Of a stretch of DNA of 64,000 bases, positions 34,778-44,068 are shown in pieces. The DNA is from Amycolatopsis balhimycina FH 1894 (lineage in GTDB: Bacteria > Actinomycetota > Actinomycetes > Mycobacteriales > Pseudonocardiaceae). The notes beneath the pieces were generated by a model that saw nothing but the letters and a program-made list of their open reading frames with translations, made no database searches and was not told where the DNA came from. Location of the stretch: positions 4,038,867 through 4,102,866 of the forward strand of contig NZ_KB913037.1 in NCBI RefSeq assembly GCF_000384295.1. Direction: 5' to 3'. Both the position numbers and the translations under genes were made by a program. The first letter of the stretch is position 1. Each line of letters begins with the position of its first letter.

Positions 34778-37700
34778 TTAGGGCTCAGCCACCGGACCGG
34801 GGACTTCGGTCGCGGTGCCGACCCACTCGACGACTTCGCCGTTGTCGTCGAAGAGGGGGACGGCCCGGGAGTGGGTCCAGCCGAGGGTGCCGTCGGCGCG
34901 GCGGACGCGGTGGACGGCGTCGAACACGTTCTTGGTGCGCACGGCCTCGTCGATCGCGGCGAGCACGCCGGGCTGGTCGTCCGGGGCGATGTAGCTGTCG
35001 AGCCAGGAGTGGCTGGGGGCGGTGGTGTCGGCGATGAACCCGCGGCCGTCGAGCCCGCGCATCTCGCTCCAATCGGGATTCATCCGGTAGACCGCGTCGA
35101 AGGTGGCCGCGACGAGGGCGCGGAACCGGCGGTCGCCGATTTCCCGGACGCGGCGGCGTTCGAGCTGGGCGGCGACGCGGGCGACCAGCTCGCTGGGTGC
35201 GAACGGCTTGACCAGGTAGTCGTCGGCACCGGCGGTGAGGCCCTCGACGGTGGCTTCCTCGCCGGCACGGGCGCTGAGCATGATCAGCGGCACCTCCCGC
35301 AGCGCGGGGTCGGCCCGCAGGCGGTGGGCCAGTTCCAGCCCGTCCATTTCCGGCATCATGACGTCGGCGACGATCAGGTCGGGCGGGTCCCGGCGGGCCG
35401 ACTCCAGCGTCTGCTGCGCGTCGCCGACGGCGTGGACGTGCCAGTTCGGTGACAGGAGCCGGGTGAGGTAGTCCCGCATGTCGCGGTTGTCGTCGACGAC
35501 CAGCAGCCGTGCGCGGTCAGGCTGCGCTGGGGCCGGTGTGTCGTCGGTGTGGGTGTCCCAGTGCTCCGCGGCCTCAGCGAGGGCGACGGCGGTGGCGCGG
35601 TGGATGCGGCCGGAACCGGGCTTCTCGGCGGTCCGGGACTCCCGGCGCGAGATCCACACGGTGAACTCGCTGCCCTCGCCCACGGTGCTGCGCACCTTGA
35701 CCCGGCCGTGCAGGAGCCGGGCGAGCTCGTGGACCAGCGCCAGGCCGATGCCGGCGCCGTCGTGGGTGCGCGAGCGGGTGGCGGGGGCGCGGTGGAAGCG
35801 GGTGAACACCTTGGCCAGCTCGTCTTCCGGGATGCCGACCCCGGTGTCGCGCACGACGAGCTGAACGTGCTGAGGCAGCTCGCGCAAGGTGATGGTGATC
35901 GTGCCGGTGAAGGTGAACTTCACGGCGTTCGACAACAGGTTGGCGACGATCTTCTCCCACATCTCCGGGTCGACCGGGACCGGCGCGCTCAGGGGCGGGC
36001 AGTCGACCTCCAGGGTGATCCCGGCGTGGTCGGTCGCGCCGCGGAAGGTGCTGGCGATGTCTTCGGTGGCCTGGGCGAGGTCGGTGGGTTCGGACCGGGC
36101 CCGCAGGCGGCCCGCCCCGATTTGCGAGAAGTCGAGCAGGGTTTCGACCATGCCCAGCAGCCGGCGGGCGTTGCGGGCGGCGATGTCGACCTGGTCACGC
36201 AGGTGGGCGGGCAACTCCGACACGGGTGCGGCGAGGTCGTCGAGGGGAGCGAGCAGCAGGGTGAGCGGGGTGCGCAGCTCATGGCTGACGGTGGACAGGA
36301 ACTGCGTTTTGACGCGGTCGAGTTCGGCCAGCTGGTCGATCCGTTCGCTCTGGCGCCGGCGGTGTACCGCGTCGGTGAGCGCGGCGGTGGCCTGGGCGGC
36401 GACCAGGCCGAGGAAGTGCCGGTAGGTCTCGTCCAGCGGCAGCCGCGGGCTCACGCCGAGGATCAGCACCCCCGCGGGTGCGCGGGCGGGGGTTTCGCCG
36501 AGTGGGAAGAGCATCGCGGACCCGGGTTCTTCGTCGTCCGCGCCGACGGTCACCCCGCGGAAGGCGTGTGCCAGATCGGTCGTGAGGACGGGTTCGCCGG
36601 TCGCCACCAGCTCGGCCAGCGGCCACTTCGGCCGCCGCCAGGACAGCAACGCGGTGTGCGGCGCCAGCGGCCCGCCGGCCGGGGTGCCCACGGTGGCCAC
36701 GAGTTCCGCCCGCTGCCGCGTCGGGTCGGTGAGGTAGCCGGCGGCGAAGGGGATGTCGGGGGCGTCGTCGCCGAGCGCCCCAATGAAGGTTTCGAGCGCC
36801 GCGCGCCCGGACGCCGACTTCCTGGTGTACCCGGCGAGAGTGCTCAGCAGGTCGAGGCGGCGACGGCCGAGCATTTCGTGCGTCGTCTCGATGGCCGTGA
36901 CCAGCACGCCCGCCGGTGCCGGGCCGTCTCCGCGCAGGGGGCTGAAGGTCAGGTCGAACCAGGCGTTCTCGGTGTCGCCGTGCCGGGTGATCGGGTAGAG
37001 CGCGTCCTTGAGCGAGACGGCTTCCCCCGCCAGCGCCCGCCGGTAGCGGGGTTCGTTGAGGTGCCAGACCTCCGGCCAGCACTCCCGGTTGGCCTGGCCG
37101 AGGCCGGCGGGGTGCTTGGCACCCATCACCAGCCGGTAGGCGTCGTTGTAGAATTGCAGCAGATCCGGGCCCCACAGCACGCACATCCCCACCGGGCTGT
37201 CGAGCACCGTCCGGACCAGGGTGACCAGCTGCGCCGGCCACTGCCGCACCGGCCCCAGCGGCGTCTGGCTCCAGTCGACCTTCCGCGCCAGCGTGGCGAC
37301 TTCGCCGGTCCCGGCGAACACGACGTCGGCGCCGGGGCGGTCCCCGGCGCCCCGGGGCAGCAGGCCGCCCTGCGCGACGTCCCACAGCACCGGCCCGATC
37401 TCGGGCAGGTCGAGCACCAGGTTCGCCACGCCCGCTTCGGACACGGCCCGCGGCATCGACGAGTACTCGGCGGACTGCTCGCTCTGCGCGATGACGGTTC
37501 CACCCGCCTTCTTGATCGCCCGGGCCCCGGCCAGGCCGTCGTGGCCCATGCCCGACAGCACCACGGCCACCGCGCGCTCGCCGACCGAGCCGGCGAGGGA
37601 GGCCAGCAACACGTCGAGCACGCCGCCGGAACCGGGACCGGTGGCCGGGGCCAGCGACAGCGTGCCGTCCGGCAGCAACTCGAGCACCGTCCGCCCGGGG

Positions 37701-37966
37701 CACACGGTCACGGTGCCCGGCCGCAGCGCCTCTCCGTCGGCGGCCCACTCGACGCGCAGCGGCAGCCGGCGGCCCAGGATGTCGACCAGCCGCCCGCCGT
37801 GCCCGCCCAGGTGCTGGGCGACCACCACGGCGAACCCGAAATCGGCGGGCAGCGCGCTGAGCACGGAGGTGATGGCCCCGAGCCCGCCCGCGGACGCGAC
37901 CAGCGCGACGACCGGCGCAGCGGTGTGCCCCGGCGCGCCGGGGATTTTGAGCGGGGATGACACCAT
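34778..37966 (-). CDS. CheB - PAS - GAF - histidine kinase - receiver - PAS fusion protein
   Basis: About 1062 residues. The CheB methylesterase-like domain (about 15-190) has its triad in place: Ser25 in VASAGG, His52 in AQHLGG and Asp143 in GMGHDG. A PAS segment follows with LQFYNDAYRLVMG. A GAF region comes next, then HisKA with FLSTVSHELRTPL, and HATPase with NLLSNAVKFT and DTGVGIPEDEL. A receiver follows (LLVVDDNRDMRDYL, ADVMMPEMDG, VKPF), then a terminal PAS. There is no CheR domain and no chemotaxis operon, so the CheB part may serve another sensory role. The ATG at 37966 is the first plausible start. Confidence 0.9.
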   Translation of the reverse strand: MVSSPLKIPGAPGHTAAPVVALVASAGGLGAITSVLSALPADFGFAVVVAQHLGGHGGRLVDILGRRLPLRVEWAADGEALRPGTVTVCPGRTVLELLPDGTLSLAPATGPGSGGVLDVLLASLAGSVGERAVAVVLSGMGHDGLAGARAIKKAGGTVIAQSEQSAEYSSMPRAVSEAGVANLVLDLPEIGPVLWDVAQGGLLPRGAGDRPGADVVFAGTGEVATLARKVDWSQTPLGPVRQWPAQLVTLVRTVLDSPVGMCVLWGPDLLQFYNDAYRLVMGAKHPAGLGQANRECWPEVWHLNEPRYRRALAGEAVSLKDALYPITRHGDTENAWFDLTFSPLRGDGPAPAGVLVTAIETTHEMLGRRRLDLLSTLAGYTRKSASGRAALETFIGALGDDAPDIPFAAGYLTDPTRQRAELVATVGTPAGGPLAPHTALLSWRRPKWPLAELVATGEPVLTTDLAHAFRGVTVGADDEEPGSAMLFPLGETPARAPAGVLILGVSPRLPLDETYRHFLGLVAAQATAALTDAVHRRRQSERIDQLAELDRVKTQFLSTVSHELRTPLTLLLAPLDDLAAPVSELPAHLRDQVDIAARNARRLLGMVETLLDFSQIGAGRLRARSEPTDLAQATEDIASTFRGATDHAGITLEVDCPPLSAPVPVDPEMWEKIVANLLSNAVKFTFTGTITITLRELPQHVQLVVRDTGVGIPEDELAKVFTRFHRAPATRSRTHDGAGIGLALVHELARLLHGRVKVRSTVGEGSEFTVWISRRESRTAEKPGSGRIHRATAVALAEAAEHWDTHTDDTPAPAQPDRARLLVVDDNRDMRDYLTRLLSPNWHVHAVGDAQQTLESARRDPPDLIVADVMMPEMDGLELAHRLRADPALREVPLIMLSARAGEEATVEGLTAGADDYLVKPFAPSELVARVAAQLERRRVREIGDRRFRALVAATFDAVYRMNPDWSEMRGLDGRGFIADTTAPSHSWLDSYIAPDDQPGVLAAIDEAVRTKNVFDAVHRVRRADGTLGWTHSRAVPLFDDNGEVVEWVGTATEVPGPVAEP

Positions 37967-38601
37967 CGCCCCAGTCTGCTCGCTGGTACAAGGTTCCCGC
38001 ATTTCGTTCGGCGCCCCGAGCCGAACCGAGTGGCGGGCCCACTCGGCGCTACTTTGGTTACGCTGTGGGCGGTCGCTCCCGCCGTTCGAGGCCGGCGCCA
38101 CCGAACACCGGCGGAGCTTCCGGGCAACTGCGTGGCGTCGTTTCCGAGTCCGATCGTCAGGTCGAACCCTGGTGTGGGGTGGCCGGAATGCTGGAGTCTC
38201 AACCAGCTGGCCACCCCAGGTCCCGTACCTGTGGTGAAAAGATCAACCGTCTGATTCGCCTGCCGAGCGTGCATCAACTCGCTTGCCGAAGGGCTCCCGG
38301 CGACCACGCCGGTGCTTCGGCGCCGGGGTGAGGAGGTCGGCGCTCTACCAGCGGTTCACGACCCACGCGAAAGATACTGGTGAACATCTTCGAGACGGCG
38401 CTGCATCGTCGGCTCATCGGTTGTCCGTCGTCGTGGAGCGGTTCAGTCCAGGAGCCGTTGCACCACACCCGCAGCCCCTTTCGTGGAGGGCCGGCGTGGG
38501 ACGGGACTGGAGCGCGGGCGGTTTGGCCTCACCAGTGAGCCGAGGAGCCGAGCCGTCATGCCGCCGATGTTTTTCTCTTGCCCCGCAACGGATCGGCGCA
38601 C
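37967..38601. other. Intergenic region without a convincing gene
   Basis: About 630 nt between the hybrid kinase and the STAS remnant. Open frames here are short shadows with no recognisable motif or ribosome site. It probably contains the kinase promoter at its left end and decayed sequence elsewhere. Confidence 0.5.
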
Positions 38602-38942
38602 ATGCCGACCGCGTTGTTCACCGCGACCAGGACAGCCGAGTCGACCGTGATCGCGGTCGCCGGCGAGGTCGACCTCGCCGTCGCCGGCCGCTTCGCCGCG
38701 CTCATCAACCAGGAACTTCGCTCACGTTCTGCGCCGCGCGCGGGCTCGCCGTGTTGCTCGATGCGACCGCCGACGCCCTCATCGCCGGAGTGCCGTTCGC
38801 GATCTGTGGCCAGTGCCGGCCGTTGCTGCGCCCGATCGACGTGCTCGGCCTCAACCACGCCCCACCTCTTCATCGCAGCACCGCCGAGGCGCTCGCCTGG
38901 CTGGCATTTCTGCCCAGGCTGAGCGGGCAGGACATCCGCTGA
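38602..38942 (+). pseudogene. STAS domain anti-anti-sigma factor, internally deleted
   Basis: One frame starts with the ATG at 38602 and reads STVIAVAGEVDLAVAGRFAA and LINQELRS. Near 38718 the homologous continuation moves to another frame: LTFCAARGLAVLLDATADA, PFAICGQCRPLLRPIDVLGL and EALAWLAFLPRL. The central strand with the usual phosphorylation-site context is missing, so a short deletion plus frameshift has removed it. The encoded protein cannot be functional as a STAS switch. Confidence 0.65.
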
Positions 38943-38955
38943 TTTCCCAGGCCGG

Positions 38956-39428
38956 CTACGAACTGTCGGGATCATCGCAGTCGACGCGTCCCCAGACGAG
39001 CTTGCCGTCATCGTGGGAACTCCCCCCCACTCGGCACACACCTGATCGACCACCAGCAGTCCACGGCCGCCACTGTGGTCGGGAACGCGCATCCGTGGCT
39101 CGCCGGCACCGACGTCGGCGACCGCGACCGTGACCTTGCACGGGTCGTGCGTGTGGTGGATCCGCAACTGATCGGGTCCACCAGCGTGCTGGTACGCGTT
39201 CTCCAGCAGTTCCTCGGCGACCATCATCGTGTCGAGGCGATCGTTTTCACTCAACGTGGTCAGTCGGCCCTCGATCCATCGACGGGCGGCGGTCAGGGCC
39301 CCGGGGTTCGTGCCGGCCAGCTCCAGGACCTGCCAGCCTTCCTGACCGTATGTACTCCAGGTGACGAGCACCGTGCGGCTCCTTAGCTGTGCCGCGCTGG
39401 CTGCTGCGAGCGCGGCACTCCATCCCAT
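38956..39428 (-). pseudogene. RsbW-like HATPase, frameshifted in a 7-G tract
   Basis: From the ATG at 39428 the protein reads GWQVLELAGTNPGALTAARR, MMVAEELLENAYQHAGGPDQ (N-box) and GGRGLLVVDQVCAEWG. The run of seven G on the minus strand (C7 at 39022-39028) then shifts the frame; the expected end, SSHDDGKLVWGRVDC, is found in another frame down to 38956. A change of one or two bases in the tract would restore about 157 residues. It may be a sequencing artefact or a phase-variable or dead gene. Confidence 0.65.
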
Positions 39429-39616
39429 TGGCCTACCCCCGGTGCAGGTAGTTACTCGTCCTTCTGGCCACGATCGGTGACTACTGGTCGGGGTCGCTGG
39501 AGAGAAACACTGGTTGCGCCGGAACTTGTCTCCCGGGCGCGGGAGCCGGGTTGTCACGAAGGCATGTCGTGGCTGTGCGGGCTGCGGTTCCGGCGTGGGC
39601 TACCTCGCGGCGACCA

Positions 39617-40069
39617 TCACCGAGACCAGGTCATGGTGACAGTGGTGCCCTCGGTTCCGTTGTCGATCGTGGCGTGGTCGGCCAGCGTGTGGATGAGCGG
39701 GAGTCCGCGGCCGTGCAGCAGACCGGGGCGCGCGGCGGGTTGCCACCGGCCGTGGTCGGCGACGGTCACGGTGAGGCTCTGGTCGTGGCTGCGGGCGAGC
39801 AGCGAGAAGGTGCCGAGCTGTCCGGGGTAGGCGTGCACGACGACGTTGGCCATGGCCTCGTAGACCGCCAGCTGCAGTCCGGGGATCCGATCGGGATACA
39901 GGCCGGCGCGGGCGGCCCAGGCGGCGATCTCCTCGCGCAAGAGGGCGAGCTGCGCCGGGTTCGCCGGTGCTGTGGGATGGCAAAGATCCGAGACGTCCGA
40001 TTCGCGGGCGGCCGGGCCGGAGATGCTTTCGTTGCCGGAATCGCCGACTGGGGAATTCGGGGTGGGCAT
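39617..40069 (-). CDS. RsbW-like ATP-binding anti-sigma factor
   Basis: 150 residues with a HATPase_c_2 domain: LREEIAAWAARAGLYPD, the N-box LQLAVYEAMANVVVHAYPG, VTVADHGRWQPA and GRGLPLIHTLADHATI. Proteins of this type bind or phosphorylate STAS partners and sequester sigma factors. The STAS gene ends 6 nt upstream on the same strand, forming a classic anti-sigma/antagonist pair. No sigma factor gene is adjacent. Confidence 0.88.
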   Translation of the reverse strand: MPTPNSPVGDSGNESISGPAARESDVSDLCHPTAPANPAQLALLREEIAAWAARAGLYPDRIPGLQLAVYEAMANVVVHAYPGQLGTFSLLARSHDQSLTVTVADHGRWQPAARPGLLHGRGLPLIHTLADHATIDNGTEGTTVTMTWSR

Positions 40070-40075
40070 GGCGGA

Positions 40076-40450
40076 TCAGGACGGGGGGAGAGCGTCGGTC
40101 TGGCTGGGGAAGACCGTCAGGATCTTGTCGAGGCCGGTCAGGGCCATGGCCCGATACGGCATACCGTCGGCGGGGGCCACCACGCGGACCTGGCTGCCCG
40201 CGGACGCCGCCGTGTGGGCTTGAGCGAGGATCGACAGCCCGGAGGAGTCCAGGAAGGTGACCGCGGTCAGATCGATGATCAGCGTTGTGGGGTGCCGGGC
40301 GGCCGCGGCGGTGACGGCCTCGCTCACCAGCGGCGCGGTCAGCAGGTCGACTTCGCCGTGCAGCGCGATGACCAGTGCCCCGCCGGGGCCTTCGACGACG
40401 TTCGAGCTGATGCGCAACGCATCGTCGGGTAGCCCGGGGTCTGCACTCAC
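40076..40450 (-). CDS. STAS domain anti-anti-sigma factor
   Basis: About 124 residues: ALVIALHGEVDLLTAPLVSE, then LIIDLTAVTFLDSSGLSIL, where the DSSG serine is the typical phosphorylation site, and GSQVRVVAPADGMPYRAM. It antagonises an RsbW-type partner, most likely the product of the adjacent gene. The GTG at 40450 follows GGAGGG at about 7 nt; the frame is open to 40546. Confidence 0.9.
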   Translation of the reverse strand: MSADPGLPDDALRISSNVVEGPGGALVIALHGEVDLLTAPLVSEAVTAAAARHPTTLIIDLTAVTFLDSSGLSILAQAHTAASAGSQVRVVAPADGMPYRAMALTGLDKILTVFPSQTDALPPS

Positions 40451-41019
40451 GCAGCGCCCTCCACTATCGGCGCCATAAGGTCCTTCTTCCGCGCGAGTGA
40501 GGCTATTACCCCGGTTGCCCTTGGCACGCTTACCCGGCCAAGCCATGGTTCAAACGTCTGCTCGACGACTCGTCAAGATCATTCACCGGCGAACGGCCGA
40601 GACCCCCGGATCGGCAGCGAATACCCCGTGGAACCGGCGCAAGAAGTGACCCCTTCCAAGGTCTGGTCACTTCTCGTCAAAGTTCAGCTGGTAGTCGCGG
40701 CGCTGGCCACTGCCGTGACCGCGCCGCTCTTCCCCAGTGCGGAACACGGACCAGAGGGCGTGCCACAGCCGCCGAAGCTCTCCCACTCGTCCTCCGGCGC
40801 CCGCGCGAGCTCATCGCCTCACGTAAGCCCACGCCTTGCCGCCCTCCCCGACCTGATCTCGCGCTGCCGTGCCCATGCCGCCGGCCCGCCCGGTCAGGCG
40901 AGATTCCCCATCGAGGTGACCGGAGTCGCCTTGCGCAGCCTCGCGACTGATTACATCATCACTTTTGATGAAACTATCGGGTCGAGGCTGGCTCGGGCCG
41001 TCGATCGAGGAGGTACGCA
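40451..41019. other. Divergent intergenic region upstream of the peroxidase operon
   Basis: About 570 nt with only an unconvincing open frame (40628-41116) that overlaps the next gene. It should hold the STAS operon promoter (left) and the peroxidase operon promoter (right), with the palindrome at 40956-40971. Confidence 0.5.
40956..40971. promoter_or_regulatory. Palindromic operator candidate of the peroxidase operon
   Basis: TCATCA and TGATGA form a perfect 6-bp inverted repeat with a 4-nt spacer, 49 nt before the first gene. The same half-sites (CATCA, TGATG) occur in front of the TetR gene at 44738-44753 with a 6-nt spacer. A shared TetR operator is a reasonable inference. Confidence 0.5.
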
Positions 41020-41627
41020 ATGCCGGTGCAAGAGCTGCAGGCGAAGTTCGAGAAGTTGCCGGTCGCGGTGCGCGAGAAGGTCGACACCGTGCTGGCCGAT
41101 GCGAAGGTCGCACTGAAGCTGCGGATCGCGGAATTTCTGGCGGACAAGGAAGAGCAGGCCGAGCACGCAGTCACCACCGCGGGCCGGGTCGGCGCCAAGA
41201 GCGGTGAGGTCTCCGAGTTGACGGCCATCATGCCGCTGAAGCCGAACGGCGCGGAGCGGCTGCGAAAGTTCTTCCGGCTGGTCGGCGGAAACCTCGCGGG
41301 CGCGGCCAGGTCGGAACGCTGCACAACATGCGGTTCGTGTTCCTGGACAACGACACGAAGCTGCTGTTCGCCACGGCCTACGACGGTGAGTGGGACCCCT
41401 ACATCGACGACTTCGCCACCAAGATCCCCGACTTCATGGACTACCTGTTCAGCAACGTCGAGGGCTGGCCGGGCATCGCCTCGCCGGAGGTCAAGGACTT
41501 CATCGTCCGCTACCAGATCCCGGCCGAGGCGTGGTTCGTGTCGCACCCGAACGTCACCGTGGCGGAGACCAACCGTCTCAAGCGGCTCGACGCCACGGTG
41601 CAGAAGTTCCTCGGCGACCTCAACTGA
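41020..41627 (+). pseudogene. Uncharacterised peroxidase-operon protein, frameshifted
   Basis: A good ribosome site (GAGGAGG) precedes the ATG at 41020: MPVQELQAKFEKLPVAVREK, then VSELTAIMPLKPNGAERL. Near 41308 a one-base deletion moves the continuation to another frame, MRFVFLDNDTKLLFATAYD, EWDPYIDDFATKIPDFMDYL and AEAWFVSHPNVTVAETN, ending KFLGDLN at 41627. Restored, the protein has about 200 residues and matches proteins I know only as neighbours of DyP peroxidases. As sequenced the gene is broken. Confidence 0.7.
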
Positions 41628-41632
41628 CGGCC

Positions 41633-42958
41633 GTGGACGTGTTCCGACACCTGAAGAGGCGTCCGACGCTCGACCTGGACGACATCCAGGCGACGGTGCT
41701 GCGTGCGCGGCCGGAGCCCTACTTCGGCACGCACGCGATCATCGAGATCACCGACCAGGCCGCGGGCAAGGAGCTGCTGCGGCGCCTGGCCCCGCGCGTG
41801 CCCTCCGCGGCCCGCTGGGACGAGCCGCGCCCGTCCTGGCTGGCACTGGCGATCAGCTACCGCGGGCTGGTGGCCTTGGGCGTGCCGCAGGCGTCGCTCG
41901 ACTCCTTTCCGGCCAACTTCCGCGCCGGCATGGCCGGGCGTGCCGAGCGGCTGCGCGACACCGGTCCGAACGCGCCGGAGCACTGGGAAGCCCCGTTCGG
42001 CGGCCCGGCCGTGCACCTGGCCGTCACGGTCTATGCCGCGAACGAGGCCGATCGGCGCACCGAGGTCACGGGCTACGAGCAGCAGCTGCGCGGCCTGCCC
42101 GGAGTGAAGCTGTTGTCGCACCAGGACTTCGGCGCGAACGGGTTCAACGTGTTCGGCTACCGGGACGGGTTCTCCCAGCCGGTGGTCGAGGGCAGTGGCG
42201 CCGAGCCGCTGCCGGGCGATGGGCGGCCGATCAAGGCGGGCGAGTTCGTGCTCGGCTACCCCAGCGAAACAGGCCACCCACTGGCCATGCCGGCGCCCGA
42301 CGTGCTCGGCCGCAACGGAACCTTCGTCGTGTTCCGCAAATACCACTCGCACGTGGCCGCGTTCAACCGGTGGTTGCGGGACAACGGGCGGACCGAGCAG
42401 GAACGAGAGCTGCTGGCGGCCAAGCTCGTGGGCCGCTGGCGCAGCGGCGCGCCACTGGCGCTCTCGCCCACCGGCGACGACCCGGCACTCGGGGAAGATC
42501 CGCGCCGGATCAACGACTTCGACTACGCCGACGACCCGCGCGGACTGAAGACCCCGCTGGGTTCCCACATCCGCCGGATGAACCCGCGCGACACCAAGCT
42601 CGAAGTGCTCACCGACGTCAACATCCGGCGCGTCGTGCGGCGCAGCACCTCCTTCGGCGAGCCGACGACGGCGCTGTCCGACGACGGCGCCGATCGCGGG
42701 CTGGACTTCATCGCCCTCGGCGCACGCGCGATCGACAACGTCGAGTTCCTGCAGAGCGAATGGGTCAACTCCGGCAACTTCGTCGGCCTCGGCAAAGAAA
42801 AAGACCCGCTCATTTCGCTGCAGGACACGGGCGCCTACTTCACCGTGCCCGGCACACCCCCGCGGCGGGTGCAGGGCATCCAGAGCTTCAACACCCTGCG
42901 GGGCGGCGAGTACTTCTTCATGCCCAGCCTGTCCGCCATCCGCTGGCTCAGCACCTGA
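41633..42958 (+). CDS. DyP-type peroxidase
   Basis: About 441 residues. The GxxDG motif is GYRDG (175-179) with the distal catalytic Asp178, and the proximal haem ligand is His312 in GSHIRRMNPRD. The C-terminal RGGEYFFMPSL is also family-typical. There is no Tat or lipoprotein signal, so it is cytoplasmic. It oxidises dyes or phenolics with hydrogen peroxide; the natural substrate is unknown. The GTG at 41633 lies 5 nt after the upstream stop, and the catalase-like gene follows after 10 nt, so the three form an operon. Confidence 0.92.
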   Translation: MDVFRHLKRRPTLDLDDIQATVLRARPEPYFGTHAIIEITDQAAGKELLRRLAPRVPSAARWDEPRPSWLALAISYRGLVALGVPQASLDSFPANFRAGMAGRAERLRDTGPNAPEHWEAPFGGPAVHLAVTVYAANEADRRTEVTGYEQQLRGLPGVKLLSHQDFGANGFNVFGYRDGFSQPVVEGSGAEPLPGDGRPIKAGEFVLGYPSETGHPLAMPAPDVLGRNGTFVVFRKYHSHVAAFNRWLRDNGRTEQERELLAAKLVGRWRSGAPLALSPTGDDPALGEDPRRINDFDYADDPRGLKTPLGSHIRRMNPRDTKLEVLTDVNIRRVVRRSTSFGEPTTALSDDGADRGLDFIALGARAIDNVEFLQSEWVNSGNFVGLGKEKDPLISLQDTGAYFTVPGTPPRRVQGIQSFNTLRGGEYFFMPSLSAIRWLST

Positions 42959-42968
42959 GAGGCCATCA

Positions 42969-44057
42969 ATGTCCACCTACGTCCGCTACCGTCCGGACCT
43001 GGAGCAGCCCTTCCCGGACGAGGAGGAGCTCACCCGCCAGGTCGTCGCCGCGATGCAGCACGCCAACGAACAGGTCGCGGCCAAGCACCGGCACGGCCTG
43101 CGCGACGCCCACGCCAAGAGCCACGGCATCCTCGCCGGCGAACTGCGGGTGCACCCCGGTCTGCCCGAACACCTCGGTCAAGGCCTGTTCGCCGAAGCGC
43201 GCAGCTACCCGGTGATCGTCCGGTTCTCCACCGCGCCCGGTGACCTGCGCTCCGACCAGGTCCCGGTCCAGCGCGGTTTCGCGATCAAGGTCCTCGGGGT
43301 GCCCGGTGCCCGCGCGATCGACGACGGGTTCAGCACACAGGATTTCCTGCTCGTCAACCATCCGACCTTGCCGTTCGGCACCATCGCGGCCTACGCCGAC
43401 CTGCAGAAGATCCTCGAAAAGCAGCCCGGCCAGAGCGACAGCCAGCTGCAGCTCGCCGGTCTGGCCGCCCGCACCGCCGCGCGAGTGCTCCACCGCGCCG
43501 GACGGCCGATCCCGCCGAGCGTGGAAACCCTGGCCGCCGCCAACAACCACATCCTCGGCGAGACCTTCCACTCCATGGCCGCGCTGCGCTACGGCGACTA
43601 CGTCGCCAAGATCTCCGCGGCACCCCTCTCGCCGAACGTCCGTGCGCTCACCGGCACCCCGGTCGAGAAGAAGGCCGGTGAATCGGCGCTGCGCGACCTC
43701 GTCGTCGGCTTCTTCGCGGACAACGACGCCGAGTACGAACTCCGCGCCCAGCTGTGCACCGACCTCGACACCATGCCCGTCGAGGACGCCTCCGTGCGAT
43801 GGCCGGACGATCTGTCGCCGCACCAGGTCGTCGCGACGCTCCACCTGCCGGCCCAGGACGCCTACAGCGACGCCCGCCGCCGCTACGCCGACGACGTCCT
43901 CTCGTTCAACCCGTGGCACGCCCTCCAGGCCCACCGCCCGCTCGGCTCCATCATGCGCTCCCGCCGCCGGGCCTACGCCCAGTCCAGCGGCTTCCGCCAC
44001 GGCTACAACGGGATCGAGCAGCACGAGCCGGCGACCATCGCCGAACTGCCCGCCTGA
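42969..44057 (+). CDS. Catalase-like haem protein
   Basis: 362 residues, shorter than classical catalases (about 480+). Segments DAHAKSHGILAGELRVH (catalytic His region), YPVIVRFSTAPGD, RGFAIKVLGVPGA and FSTQDFLLVNHPTLPFG match the small catalase-family clade. The C-terminal FNPWHALQAHRPLGSIMRSR includes the R-P-LGS-x-x-R segment. It probably uses haem for peroxidase or peroxygenase-like chemistry rather than fast catalase turnover. It is last in the three-gene operon. Confidence 0.88.
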   Translation: MSTYVRYRPDLEQPFPDEEELTRQVVAAMQHANEQVAAKHRHGLRDAHAKSHGILAGELRVHPGLPEHLGQGLFAEARSYPVIVRFSTAPGDLRSDQVPVQRGFAIKVLGVPGARAIDDGFSTQDFLLVNHPTLPFGTIAAYADLQKILEKQPGQSDSQLQLAGLAARTAARVLHRAGRPIPPSVETLAAANNHILGETFHSMAALRYGDYVAKISAAPLSPNVRALTGTPVEKKAGESALRDLVVGFFADNDAEYELRAQLCTDLDTMPVEDASVRWPDDLSPHQVVATLHLPAQDAYSDARRRYADDVLSFNPWHALQAHRPLGSIMRSRRRAYAQSSGFRHGYNGIEQHEPATIAELPA

Positions 44058-44068
44058 CCAGTGGGTGG

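Noticed and set aside
35549..37960. 803-codon plus-strand open frame
   Set aside because: Antisense shadow of the CheB-hybrid kinase gene; long antisense frames are expected at this GC content and the translation has no domain pattern.
40628..41116. 162-codon plus-strand open frame upstream of the peroxidase operon
   Set aside because: Overlaps the real gene starting at 41020, has no ribosome site or recognisable motif and runs through the operator palindrome.
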